Source: Hyphomicrobiales bacterium (GTDB lineage: Bacteria > Pseudomonadota > Alphaproteobacteria > Rhizobiales > Rhizobiaceae). Taken from it: a stretch of 64,000 nt of DNA. Location: assembly GCA_900469965.1 (NCBI GenBank), contig UBZP01000014.1:378500-442499 (forward strand), read 5' to 3'. Both the position numbers and the translations under genes were made by a program. The notes under the pieces are model-generated. The model ran no database searches and was not told where the DNA came from. It saw only the letters and a list, made by a program, of their open reading frames with translations. Below, piece after piece: positions 17,891 to 27,391 of this stretch; the first letter of the stretch is position 1; every line of letters begins with the position of its first letter.

Positions 17891-20755
17891 TCAGAAGAAG
17901 CCGCGGCGCTGCCACCAGCCGCCCTTCTTGGGCTTTTCCGGTTCGTCTTCCGGCGTCGCTTCCTTGGTCGTCGAAGACTTCACCACCGGCTCCGAGGCGA
18001 TCTTGGAGAGGTCGCGGTTGGCGCGGACCGGCTTGGCCGGCGCGTCCAGATCGGCGGAGGCCGCCTCGACCGCGGGTTCGCTGGCCGCTTCGGCCGGCGC
18101 CTGCTCCTCGACCGCGGCCTGGGCTGCGGCGTCGGGTGCTGCGACTGCCTCTGCGACTTCGGGCTCGTCGGCGGTCTTCGCCTTGGCCTTGCGGGTGCGG
18201 CGTGCCTTCGGTGCAGGTTCCGCCGTCACCTCGGCCACGACTTCGGCCTCGCCGGGGACGGGCTGGCCTTCGACGGCCGCTTCCGCTGCGGCGTCGAGGT
18301 TCACGTCCGCGGCAACGGCCACCTCGACCGTGCCTTCGGCTTCATCCTCGTCGCCTGCTTCGTCTCCGGCACCGGCCAGAGCCTCGCCCTCTTCACCGCG
18401 GTTGCGGCGGCCGCCGCGCTTGCCGCGACGGCGGCGCTTGCGCTTCTGCTGGTCGCCGTCGGCGGCAACGGAGACGGTCTCGGTCTCGCCTGCGGCTTCG
18501 CCTTCGCCCTCGTCGCCGTCCTCATCCTCGTCGCCCGGCTGCTCGCCGCCGAAGGAAGCGGTGTCGCTGCCTTCGGCCGCTTCCTGGCCGCCACGGCCGC
18601 GGCGGCGGCGACGCCGCTTGCGCTTGCGGCCGGCCTGGTCGTCGGCGGTGGCTGCGGAAGCCGCTGCGGCCGGCTTCGCGGCCTCGGCCTCCTCGTCGAT
18701 CTCCTCCTCGATGACGATGTCGTCGTCTTCGTCGGGCTCGGGCACGAACTGGACGAACTGGTCGATCTTGACCGGGTTCTCCACCGGCTCGCCGCGGTCG
18801 ATCGCGAAGTGCTGCGCACCGACATGGGCATCGGCGTCGATGACGATGTGGACCCCGAAGCGGGCCTCGTAGTCGCCGATCGTGCCGCGCTTGTGGTTGA
18901 GCAGGTAGAGCGCGATGTCCGGGGTCGTCCGCACGGTGATGTTGTGCGTGGTGTTCTTCAGCAGGTACTCCTCGATGCCGCGCAGGACGTGCAGCGCCAC
19001 GGAGGATTGCGAGCGGACATGGCCCGTGCCGTTGCAGTGCGGGCAGGTCTGCATCGTGCTTTCGAGCACCGAGGCGCGGATGCGCTGGCGCGACATCTCG
19101 AGCAGGCCGAAATGCGAGATGCGTCCGACCTGGATGCGGGCGCGGTCGTTCTTCAGATGGTCCTTGAGACGCTTCTCGACGGCGCGGTTGTTGCGCTTCT
19201 CCTCCATGTCGATGAAGTCGATGACGACGAGGCCGGCAAGGTCGCGCAGGCGGAGCTGCCGCGCCACTTCCTCGGCTGCCTCGAGGTTCGTCTGCAGCGC
19301 CGTCTCCTCGATCGAATGCTCGCGGGTGGAGCGGCCGGAGTTGACGTCGATCGAGACCAGCGCCTCGGTCTGGTTGATGATGATGTAGCCGCCCGACTTC
19401 AGCGTCACCTGCGGCTGCAGCATCCGGTCGAGCTGCGCCTCGATGCCCGAGCGCGAGAAGATCGGATGGATGTCGCGATAGGGCTGAACCACCTTGGCGT
19501 GGCTCGGCATCAGCATCTTCATGAAAGCCTTGGCTTCCTTGTAGCCTTCCTCGCCGGCCACAACGATCTCGCTGATGTCCTTGTTGTAGAGGTCGCGGAT
19601 CGAGCGCTTGATCAGCGAGCCTTCCTCGTAGACGAGGCAGGGCGCCGTCGAGTTCAGCGTCAGCGTGCGCACGTTCTCCCACAGGCGCATCAGGTACTCG
19701 AAGTCGCGCTTGACCTCGACCTTGGTGCGGTTGGCGCCGGCGGTGCGCAGGATCACGCCCATGCCCTGCGGCACCTCGAGATCGCGGGCGATCTCCTTCA
19801 GGCGCTTGCGGTCCTGCGGATTAGTGATCTTGCGGGAGATGCCGCCGCCGCGGGCGGTGTTGGGCATCAGCACCGAGTAGCGGCCGGCGAGCGAGAGGTA
19901 GGTGGTGAGTGCGGCGCCCTTGTTGCCGCGCTCTTCCTTGGCGACCTGCACCAGCAGGATCTGCCGGCGCTTGATGACTTCCTGGATGCGGTACTGCTTG
20001 CGCGGGCGGCGGGCGGCGCGGTCGGGAACCTCTTCCATCGCGTCTTCGGCGCCGACCGATTCGATCACTTCCTTTTCTTCGTGGTGATCGTCGTCGTCAT
20101 CCTCGTCGTCGCCCGGGCGCTTGCGCACTTCCTCGGAGATCACGTCGGTATCGACGGCGGCGGCCATGTCGCCGGAGGGCGTCTTGCCGTCCTCGTCTTC
20201 GGCAGCGACCGCTTCTGCGGCCTCGTCCTTGGCGGCGGCCTTCTTGGCGCGCGGCTTGCGCGGCTTCTTCGCCTTCGGCTTGGCTTCTTCCTCGACGGGC
20301 GCAGCCTCGACCTCTGCGGCCGCTTCCGCTGCCGGTTCCGCCTCGACGGCCTCGACCGGGGTCACGGCTTCGGCCTCAACCTCGGCCGGAGCCTCCTGCT
20401 TGATCTTCACCGGCTGGGCGGGAACCGGTGCGGTCTCGACATGCTCGATGTCGTCGTCGCGGCGGGCCTCCTCGGCCTCGGCGCGCAGAAGCGCCTGCCG
20501 GTCGGCCAGCGGGATCTGGTAGTAGTCGGGGTGGATTTCGGCGAAGGCCAAAAACCCGTGCCGGTTGCCGCCGTAGTCGACGAACGCCGCCTGCAGCGAC
20601 GGTTCGACGCGTGTCACCTTGGCAAGGTAGATGTTGCCGCGGATCTGTTTCTTGTGCTGAGATTCGAAATCGAATTCTTCTATGCGGTTGCCGCGTACGA
20701 CAACGACGCGCGTCTCCTCTGCATGAGACGCATCGATAAGCATTTTGTCTGCCAT
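17891..20755 (-). CDS. rne: Ribonuclease E/G family endoribonuclease
   Basis: The 954-residue protein starts MADKMLIDASHAEETRVVVVRGNRIEEFDFE, the standard RNase E N-terminus. The S1 domain is split by a long Ala/Glu/Lys-rich insertion at about residues 85-255, as in alphaproteobacterial RNase E. The catalytic core and DNase I-like region follow, with the Zn-link cysteines at C571 and C574 (CPHCNG). The C-terminal third is acidic and low complexity, suited to degradosome scaffolding, and ends KPKKGGWWQRRGFF. The upstream in-frame extension to 20911 is rejected. Confidence 0.97.
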   Translation of the reverse strand: MADKMLIDASHAEETRVVVVRGNRIEEFDFESQHKKQIRGNIYLAKVTRVEPSLQAAFVDYGGNRHGFLAFAEIHPDYYQIPLADRQALLRAEAEEARRDDDIEHVETAPVPAQPVKIKQEAPAEVEAEAVTPVEAVEAEPAAEAAAEVEAAPVEEEAKPKAKKPRKPRAKKAAAKDEAAEAVAAEDEDGKTPSGDMAAAVDTDVISEEVRKRPGDDEDDDDDHHEEKEVIESVGAEDAMEEVPDRAARRPRKQYRIQEVIKRRQILLVQVAKEERGNKGAALTTYLSLAGRYSVLMPNTARGGGISRKITNPQDRKRLKEIARDLEVPQGMGVILRTAGANRTKVEVKRDFEYLMRLWENVRTLTLNSTAPCLVYEEGSLIKRSIRDLYNKDISEIVVAGEEGYKEAKAFMKMLMPSHAKVVQPYRDIHPIFSRSGIEAQLDRMLQPQVTLKSGGYIIINQTEALVSIDVNSGRSTREHSIEETALQTNLEAAEEVARQLRLRDLAGLVVIDFIDMEEKRNNRAVEKRLKDHLKNDRARIQVGRISHFGLLEMSRQRIRASVLESTMQTCPHCNGTGHVRSQSSVALHVLRGIEEYLLKNTTHNITVRTTPDIALYLLNHKRGTIGDYEARFGVHIVIDADAHVGAQHFAIDRGEPVENPVKIDQFVQFVPEPDEDDDIVIEEEIDEEAEAAKPAAAASAATADDQAGRKRKRRRRRRGRGGQEAAEGSDTASFGGEQPGDEDEDGDEGEGEAAGETETVSVAADGDQQKRKRRRRGKRGGRRNRGEEGEALAGAGDEAGDEDEAEGTVEVAVAADVNLDAAAEAAVEGQPVPGEAEVVAEVTAEPAPKARRTRKAKAKTADEPEVAEAVAAPDAAAQAAVEEQAPAEAASEPAVEAASADLDAPAKPVRANRDLSKIASEPVVKSSTTKEATPEDEPEKPKKGGWWQRRGFF

Positions 20756-21444
20756 GAAAGTTCTGCTCCTCGGCGCAGGCCAGGCCTGTCTGGCGACCGC
20801 CCGCCGAAAGGCGGGGGACCGGAGGATGGGAGCGCTGCGCCGGATAAGTGATTCCCCGTCGGGGCTGGATGAGCGGGCTGCGGCCAGACAACGGCTGGTA
20901 CGAACACGCACCGGAGCCTGTTAACCTCTGACAAATACCGCAGCGACAACATCAACGTCCAAACGAGAATGCCAATGCCATAGACCCAGGGGGTCCGATG
21001 AAGCGGGCGTGAATGCCCATGGTGGATATCCACCGTTGAAATGGTCCGGCCACCGCCGGATTACCGCGATTCCATATGCTGGGAAGAAGCATTGCGACGG
21101 CGGATGAAGGCCAGTTTCGGCGCCAAATCCAAGTGGTTGGCTGCCCGCCTGCGGCTTCTATCCCGTCTGTACTTTTCCCTGAAATCGCTTTTATGTTCAA
21201 TATGTCACAATGGCAAGGAAAAAGCCCGGACCGTCACAATTATGATCGAATCCGACCGGATGGAGTTAGCCCGGTCCGGCGTGGAGTGCGGGCGGGTGGT
21301 AAGTTTTGGTTAACCCTGCGAAGGCAAGTTGGTGCGCGGGCGACCCCGTGTCGCAACTGGCGCGCAGGGCCGAATCGCGGTCATATCCCGGCGCCAAAAC
21401 GGCTCAGAGACGATGCAGATTTTTTTTGACGGGGGAGTGACCGG
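20756..21444. other. 689-bp rne-amiC divergent gap with candidate RNA and DNA structures
   Basis: No convincing ORF is present. Visible elements are a perfect 14-bp palindrome GGTGGATATCCACC (21021-21034), a small GACCC/GGGTC hairpin (20983-20995), and a run of eight T (21420-21427) just before amiC. Two divergent promoters must lie here and the rne leader is probably long. From memory, rhizobial genomes carry a small RNA (alpha-r45 family) between an amidase gene and rne. I could not align it here. Confidence 0.4.
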
Positions 21445-22725
21445 GTGAGGGTCGAAGCGGCAAGGCGGCGTTCTGCGATGCATCGGCTGGCCGGTGCCGC
21501 GTGGCTTCTTGCCGGCATGCTCGCCCTGGCGCCGGCGCCCGCCGGTGCGGCCGAGACGGACGTGGCGACGGCCTCCATCCCGGCCGACGTCTCGCCGCTC
21601 GTGGCCTATTCCGGGCGGATCGCCGGCGACGACGCCCGCACGCGCCTGATCCTCGACTTCGACAGGCGGCCGGAGATTTCGGTCCACTACGTCGCCAATC
21701 CCTACCGTATCCTGATCGACCTGCCCGACACGGTGTTTGCGCTGAAGAAGGACGAGATCGCCGCGCGCGGGCTGTTCTCCGACATTCGCTACGGCGGCAT
21801 GGCTGCCGGCAAGTCCCGCATCGTCCTCACCGCCGACCGGCCCGCGAGCGTCGTCGCCTCCGAGGTGCGCAAGGAGGAGGGCGGCAGCTATCGGCTGGTG
21901 GTCGATACCGCGATCGTGACGGAGGATGCCTTCTCCAAGCTCCTCAATGGCCAGACCTGGAAGGATGCCGCCGCGGTGACCGAGACGGCCGGCGGTCCCG
22001 TGCTGCCGGGGGCGGTCGCCGACGACGACGGATCGTTCGTGATCGCCGTCGATGCCGGCCATGGCGGCATCGACAACGGCGCGCAAGGGGCGACGACGGG
22101 TACCCACGAGAAGGCGGTGACGCTCGCCTTCGCCCGGGAGCTGACCGCCGCCCTCAACGCCGGACCGACGACCAAGGCGGTCCTGACCCGCGACAAGGAC
22201 GAGTTTCTCTCTCTGTCGCAGCGCGTCCAGCTCGCCCGCAACCAGGGCGCCAACCTTCTCATTTCGATCCATGCCGACACGCTGCGGCAGAAGGACATCC
22301 GCGGCGCCACCGTCTACACCATCTCCGACAAGGCCTCCGACAGTCTCGCCGCCAACCTCGCCGCCCGCGAAAACCTCTCCGACGAGATCGCAGGCATGCC
22401 GTTCCAGGACGAGCCCGCCGAGGTGGCCGACATCCTGATCGACCTCACCCGTCGCGAGACGCAGGCCTTCTCGATCAACCTCGCAAACGAGGTGGTGGGT
22501 GCCTTCGAGGGCGAGGTGAAGCTGATCAACAACCCGCATCGCCATGCCGGCTTCCGCGTGCTGACCGCGCCGGACGTCCCCTCCGTCCTCCTCGAGCTCG
22601 GCTTCCTGTCCAACAAGGACGACGAGCAGCTTCTTCTCGACCCCGCCTGGCAGAAGAAGGTGGCCGGCCTGATCGCCGAGGCGGTGCAGCGCTACCGCTC
22701 GTCCGTCATGGCCAACGGCGGCTGA
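21445..22725 (+). CDS. amiC: N-acetylmuramoyl-L-alanine amidase, AmiC type
   Basis: The 426-residue periplasmic zinc amidase cuts the MurNAc-L-Ala bond and helps daughter-cell separation. It has a signal peptide (cleavage near residue 36, APAGAA), an AMIN targeting domain (about residues 48-155) and an Amidase_3 domain (about 197-420). Zn-site residues include H206 (VDAGHGGID), E222 (THEKAV) and the ISIHAD histidine. The start is GTG 21445 with GGGGAG upstream. An ATG at codon 12 is an alternative. It is followed by mrcA on the same strand. Confidence 0.94.
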   Translation: MRVEAARRRSAMHRLAGAAWLLAGMLALAPAPAGAAETDVATASIPADVSPLVAYSGRIAGDDARTRLILDFDRRPEISVHYVANPYRILIDLPDTVFALKKDEIAARGLFSDIRYGGMAAGKSRIVLTADRPASVVASEVRKEEGGSYRLVVDTAIVTEDAFSKLLNGQTWKDAAAVTETAGGPVLPGAVADDDGSFVIAVDAGHGGIDNGAQGATTGTHEKAVTLAFARELTAALNAGPTTKAVLTRDKDEFLSLSQRVQLARNQGANLLISIHADTLRQKDIRGATVYTISDKASDSLAANLAARENLSDEIAGMPFQDEPAEVADILIDLTRRETQAFSINLANEVVGAFEGEVKLINNPHRHAGFRVLTAPDVPSVLLELGFLSNKDDEQLLLDPAWQKKVAGLIAEAVQRYRSSVMANGG

Positions 22726-23004
22726 CGGGGCAGGGAGGGGCGGTCGCGGCCGCGCCTCATGCAGGCCCGCATGTGCCGAAAAAGTGACAATACGGGCAAT
22801 TGTTTCGTGGCCTTCGCGCGTTGTTTGCAGTAAGCCCTATTTTCCTCACATTCGGGGCTCTAGTCGGGGTCATATATTCGGGTGACTCGATGGCGAATTC
22901 TGTGGGTCGCCTGCCGCGATGGCCGAGATCGCCAGCAGCCGCTTTCGACGCGGCGCGTCTCCATCGTCCCGGCTGATGCAATGATAGGATACCGGTAACG
23001 GCAA

Positions 23005-25455
23005 ATGATCAGATTGATTGGATATTTTTTCGGGATTGGCACCGTCTTCTTTCTCGGTGTGGCCGCGATCGTCGCGGTCTATCTCGACAACGTCTCGAAG
23101 GATCTGCCCGATTACGAGGTATTGAACAGCTATGCCCCGCCGGTGACGACGCGCGTGCACGCGGCGAACGGCGCGCTGATGGCGGAGTACGCGCGTGAGC
23201 GGCGGCTCTACCTGCCGATCCAGGCCATTCCGGATCGGGTGAAGGCGGCCTTCCTGTCGGCCGAGGACAAGAACTTCTACAACCACCCCGGCGTCGACGT
23301 GACCGGCCTGTTCCGCGCGATCGTCACGAACCTGCAGCAGATGGGGTCGGGACGCCGCCCGGTCGGCGCGTCGACCATCACCCAGCAGGTCGCCAAGAAC
23401 TTCCTCCTCTCCTCCGACCAGACCATCGACCGCAAGGTGAAGGAGGCGATCCTCTCCTTCCGCATCGAGCAGGCCTATTCCAAGGACCGCATCCTCGAGC
23501 TCTATCTCAACGAGATCTTCTTCGGGATGAACTCCTACGGCATCGCCGGCGCGGCGCTGACCTATTTCGACAAGTCGGTCACCGAGCTGACGGTCGCCGA
23601 GACGGCCTATCTCGCGGCCCTGCCGAAGGGGCCGAACAACTACCATCCCTTCCGCCGCACCGAGGCTGCGGTCGAGCGGCGCAACTGGGTGATCGATCGC
23701 ATGGTCGAGAACGGTTACGTCACCCGCAGCGAGGGCGAGGAAGCCAAGAAGCAGCCGCTCGGTGTCACGCCGCGCAACCGCGGCTCCTATCTCTTCGCCT
23801 CCGACTATTTTGCCGAGGAGGTGCGCCGGCAGATCATCGAGCGCTACGGGGACAATGCGCTCTACGAAGGTGGCCTGTCCGTGCGCACCTCTCTCGACCC
23901 GCGCCTGCAGGTCATCGCCCGCAAGGTGCTGCAGGGCGGCCTGATCAGCTACGACGAACGCCGCGGCTTCCATGGCCCGATCAAGACCGTCGAGATCGGC
24001 AGCGACTGGGGGATCGAACTGAGCAAGGTGCCCGCCTTCAGCGACGTGCCCGAATGGAAGCTCGCCGTCGTGCTCGCGACCGACGCGGACGGCGCCGACA
24101 TCGGCCTGCAGCCGCGCAAGGAACCGTCCGGCAAGGTGGCCGAGGAGCGCGTCACCGGCCGCATCCCGGCCGAGGCGATGAAGTGGGCCTACCGCTCGGC
24201 AAGGGGCGACCGCAAGTCGGCCCGTTCGCCGGAGGGCGTGCTGTCGCCGGGCGACGTGGTCTATGTCGAGCCGACCGAGACCGAAGGCAGCTACCGGCTT
24301 CGCCAGCCGCCGCGCGTGCAGGGCGGCCTGGTGGCGATGGACCCCCATACCGGCCGCGTGCTCGCCATGGTCGGCGGCTTCTCCTACGGACAGTCGGAGT
24401 TCAACCGCGCCACGCAGGCAATGCGACAGCCGGGCTCCTCCTTCAAGCCCTTCGTCTACGCCGCAGCGCTGGACAACGGCTACACGCCCGCTTCCGTGAT
24501 CATGGACGCGCCGATCGAGATCGTCGCCGGCGGCGAAGTCTGGCGCCCGCAGAACTACGGCGGCGGCGCGGCCGGACCTTCGACCCTGCGGCTCGGCATC
24601 GAGAAGTCGCGTAACCTGATGACGGTTCGCCTGGCCCAGGACATGGGCATGAACCTCGTGGCCGAGTACGCCGAGCGCTTCGGCGTCTACGACAAGATGA
24701 ACCCGGTGCTGGCGATGTCGCTCGGCTCGGGCGAGACCACGGTGCTGCGCATGGTTTCGGCCTATTCCGTGCTCGCCAACGGCGGCAAGCAGATCAAGCC
24801 GTCGCTGATCGACCGCATCCAGGACCGCTACGGCAAGACGATCTATAGCCACGAGGAGCGCACCTGCGAGGGCTGCAATGCCGCCGACTGGGAGAACCAG
24901 GAGGAGCCGACCGTCATCGACAATCGCGAGCAGGTGCTCGATCCGATGACCGCCTACCAGATCACCTCGATGATGGAAGGCGTCGTCACGCGCGGCACCG
25001 CCGCCGGCAAGATCAAGCTCGACCGCCAGGTCGCCGGCAAGACCGGGACGACCAACGACGAGAAGGACGCCTGGTTCGTCGGCTATACGCCGGACCTCGT
25101 CGCCGGCCTCTATATCGGCTTCGACAATCCCGCCCCGCTCGGCCGCGGCGCGACCGGCGGTTCGCTGTCGGCACCGCTCTTCAACGACTTCATGCAGGCG
25201 GCGACCGAGGGCACCCAGCCGACCAAGTTCCTCGTTCCGGAAGGCATGCAGATGATCGCGGTCGACCGCAAGACCGGCATGGCCGCCGTCGAGGGCGATC
25301 CGGACACGATCATGGAAGCCTTCAAACCCGGCACCGGGCCCGCCGACGTCTTCTCGGTCATCGGCGGCGAGGAGTTCATGGAGCCGGAGGAGATCCTGCG
25401 CAACTCGCCGCAGGCCAACCAGGCGGTGACCGGTGGCCAGAGCGGCCTGTTCTGA
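23005..25455 (+). CDS. mrcA: Penicillin-binding protein 1A (bifunctional transglycosylase/transpeptidase)
   Basis: An 816-residue class A PBP. It has an N-terminal membrane anchor (residues 3-27), a GT51 transglycosylase with catalytic E87 (SAEDKNFYNHPGVD) and the GASTITQQVAKN motif, and an OB-like insertion (about 315-440). The transpeptidase carries S478-SF-K481, SRN at 535-537 and KTGT at 679-682. Together with AmiC upstream it forms a cell-wall pair. A 279-bp gap upstream shows no gene. Confidence 0.96.
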   Translation: MIRLIGYFFGIGTVFFLGVAAIVAVYLDNVSKDLPDYEVLNSYAPPVTTRVHAANGALMAEYARERRLYLPIQAIPDRVKAAFLSAEDKNFYNHPGVDVTGLFRAIVTNLQQMGSGRRPVGASTITQQVAKNFLLSSDQTIDRKVKEAILSFRIEQAYSKDRILELYLNEIFFGMNSYGIAGAALTYFDKSVTELTVAETAYLAALPKGPNNYHPFRRTEAAVERRNWVIDRMVENGYVTRSEGEEAKKQPLGVTPRNRGSYLFASDYFAEEVRRQIIERYGDNALYEGGLSVRTSLDPRLQVIARKVLQGGLISYDERRGFHGPIKTVEIGSDWGIELSKVPAFSDVPEWKLAVVLATDADGADIGLQPRKEPSGKVAEERVTGRIPAEAMKWAYRSARGDRKSARSPEGVLSPGDVVYVEPTETEGSYRLRQPPRVQGGLVAMDPHTGRVLAMVGGFSYGQSEFNRATQAMRQPGSSFKPFVYAAALDNGYTPASVIMDAPIEIVAGGEVWRPQNYGGGAAGPSTLRLGIEKSRNLMTVRLAQDMGMNLVAEYAERFGVYDKMNPVLAMSLGSGETTVLRMVSAYSVLANGGKQIKPSLIDRIQDRYGKTIYSHEERTCEGCNAADWENQEEPTVIDNREQVLDPMTAYQITSMMEGVVTRGTAAGKIKLDRQVAGKTGTTNDEKDAWFVGYTPDLVAGLYIGFDNPAPLGRGATGGSLSAPLFNDFMQAATEGTQPTKFLVPEGMQMIAVDRKTGMAAVEGDPDTIMEAFKPGTGPADVFSVIGGEEFMEPEEILRNSPQANQAVTGGQSGLF

Positions 25456-25492
25456 CCGGGCCCTTTCTCAGCTGTGATCTGATCGGCATGAA

Positions 25493-25522
25493 AAAGGCGG
25501 GCGTTCGCAAGCGCCCGCCTTT
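25493..25522 (+). terminator. Rho-independent terminator after mrcA
   Basis: AAAGGCGGGCG (25493-25503) pairs with CGCCCGCCTTT (25512-25522) around an 8-base loop, giving an 11-bp stem that ends in a short T-run. It lies 38 bp after the mrcA stop and before prfB. Confidence 0.75.
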
Positions 25523-25583
25523 ACATCCTCCGGCCATGTGACTATCTCACGGGCCAACTCGCAAACAATCGAAGAAGACGGAT

Positions 25584-26715
25584 ATGCGCGCGGAAATCGA
25601 GAACGTAGTCGACGAAATCAAGCAGGCCATAAGCCTGCTGAGGAGGCATCTTTGACTGGGATCAGGCGGTAAGACGACTGGACTGGTTGAACAACAAGGC
25701 AGAGGATCCCAACCTCTGGAACGATGCCTCCGAAGCCCAGAAGTTGATGCGCGAGCGCCAACAGCTCGACGACGGCATCAACGGCCTGCGCGGCCTCGAG
25801 CAGCAGCTGAAGGACAACATCGAACTCATCGAGCTCGGTGAGGAAGAGGGCGACGCCGACATCGTCAAGGATGCGGAGAACGCGCTCAAGGAGCTGCGTA
25901 CGGAGGCCAACCGCCGCCAGGTGGAAGCCATGCTGTCCGGCGAGGCCGACAGCAACGACACCTATGTCGAAGTCCATTCCGGCGCCGGCGGCACCGAGAG
26001 CCAGGACTGGGCGAACATGCTGCTGCGCATGTACACCCGCTGGGCCGAACGCCAGGGCTTCAAGGTCGAGCTGCTCGAGATCCACGACGGCGAAGAGGCC
26101 GGCATCAAGTCGGCGACGATCCTCGTCAAGGGCCACAATGCCTATGGCTGGATGAAGACCGAGTCGGGCGTGCACCGGCTGGTGCGGATCTCCCCCTATG
26201 ACAGCAACGCCCGCCGCCACACCTCGTTCTCCTCGATCTGGGTCTATCCGGTCGTCGACGACTCGATCAACATCGAGATCAACGAGAGTGACTGCCGCAT
26301 CGACACCTACCGGTCGTCCGGCGCCGGCGGCCAGCACGTCAACACCACCGATTCGGCCGTCCGCATCACCCACATGCCGTCCGGCATCGTGGTCGCCTGC
26401 CAGCAGGAACGCTCGCAGCACAAGAACCGGGCGAAGGCCTGGGACATGCTGCGCGCCCGCCTCTACGAGGCCGAGCTGAAGAAGCGTGAGGAGGCGGCCA
26501 ACGCCGAGGCCGCGTCGAAGACCGACATCGGCTGGGGCCACCAGATCCGCTCCTACGTGCTGCAGCCCTACCAGCTGGTGAAGGACCTGCGCACCGGCGT
26601 CGAGAGCACGTCGCCCTCCGACGTCCTGGACGGCGAACTCAACGAGTTCATGGAAGCGGCCCTTGCCCACCGGGTCAGCGGCGGCGCCGATGCGGTCGTC
26701 GAAGACCTGGCCTGA
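25584..26715 (+). CDS. prfB: Peptide chain release factor 2 with programmed +1 frameshift
   Basis: RF2 recognises UGA and UAA stop codons. The coding sequence is in two frames: ATG 25584 to CTT 25650-25652, an in-frame TGA at 25653-25655, then the +1 frame from GAC 25654 to the stop at 26715. The product is 376 residues. It begins [15 protein letters not shown] and passes through [15 protein letters not shown]. The stop-recognition tripeptide is S203-P-Y205 (SPF in E. coli) and the catalytic G248-G-Q250 is intact. The part from the ATG at 25687 alone would lack the N-terminal helix of domain 1. Confidence 0.95.
25641..25656 (+). promoter_or_regulatory. prfB +1 ribosomal frameshift site
   Basis: AGGAGG, three bases, then CTT TGA C. 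This is the same layout as in E. coli prfB (SD-like hexamer, 3-nt spacer, CUU UGA C). The internal SD promotes slippage of peptidyl-tRNALeu on CTT when RF2 is scarce and UGA is read slowly. That gives RF2 autoregulation. Confidence 0.93.
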
Positions 26716-26741
26716 CGGCTTGCCCGACGGATCGATCCTTC

Positions 26742-26779
26742 AACGGTTCATGGCGGCCCCTTCGGGGGCCGCAACCGTT
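26742..26779. terminator. Strong hairpin downstream of prfB
   Basis: GCGGCCCC-TTCG-GGGGCCGC (26753-26772) is a perfect 8-bp stem with a UUCG tetraloop. It is extended by AACGGTT (26742-26748) and AACCGTT (26773-26779) across a 4-base CATG bulge. It lies between the convergent prfB and the downstream hypothetical gene. There is no T-run, so it may act as a processing or stability element rather than a classic terminator. Confidence 0.5.
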
Positions 26780-26844
26780 CCGGAGAAGGCCGGACTGCCA
26801 ATTCCGCTGACGGCGACGGCGGCCCTGAGGCCCTGCCGATCGTC

Positions 26845-27345
26845 TCAGTTGCTCGCCTTCTCGATCTTCAGTTCGCCGAGGTCGTCGATCAGCACCGTCC
26901 AGGCGGTCGATTCCGTCGCCTGCGGATCCGTCTTCAGGTAGACGGTGGCGAACATGCCCGGTTGCGCCTTCATCCCGTCGGAACTCTCGGGCCGGATGTC
27001 GGTGACGTAGGCCTTCATCGTCGAGAATTCTTCGAGCTCCGTCGACGAGGCGATCGCCGGGCCCTCCGCGGTGGCGGCGATCCGTTGCAGATGGATCTGC
27101 GCGGTGCCGTCCGGCTGGCGCAGCGAAAACAGCTTGTAGTAGCCGCGCCGGACCGCCGACGCATCAGGTGCCGCAGCGCCGGAGGCGGCCGGCCCGCCAT
27201 CGGCGGCCGGTTGTTCCTCCCAGTAGCCGGTGCTGACGGCGAAGGTCACGGCCGCGGGCAGGGGCGAGGGCTCCTGTGCGGCAGCGGCCGGCGCGACGAT
27301 GAGCAGAGCGAGCAGCGCGACGGCGGCGGATGAGGGATAGGACAT
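26845..27345 (-). CDS. Hypothetical exported protein
   Basis: The 166-residue protein has a clear signal peptide (hydrophobic AAVALLALLIVAPAAAAQ, cleavage about residue 23), a Gly/Ala-rich stretch (about 45-60), and then a mixed domain with RRGYYKLFSLRQPDGTAQIHLQ and FATVYLKTDPQATESTAW. I do not recognise the family. It looks soluble and periplasmic. It lies downstream of nadK in the same direction, 46 bp away. Confidence 0.75.
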   Translation of the reverse strand: MSYPSSAAVALLALLIVAPAAAAQEPSPLPAAVTFAVSTGYWEEQPAADGGPAASGAAAPDASAVRRGYYKLFSLRQPDGTAQIHLQRIAATAEGPAIASSTELEEFSTMKAYVTDIRPESSDGMKAQPGMFATVYLKTDPQATESTAWTVLIDDLGELKIEKASN

Positions 27346-27391
27346 CGGTTGCTCCTTTCGCGTCGGGCGCTTCTGGGACAGACGGTCCGGG

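Noticed and set aside
17708..20851. 1047-codon open frame on the strand opposite rne
   Set aside because: The translation is composition-driven Val/Asp/Leu/Gly sequence with no motifs. RNase E on the other strand is unambiguous. High GC in an Ala/Glu/Lys-rich gene produces such frames.
21405..21430. Intrinsic terminator ending in T8 before amiC
   Set aside because: No convincing GC hairpin precedes the T-run. It is listed only as part of the intergenic description.
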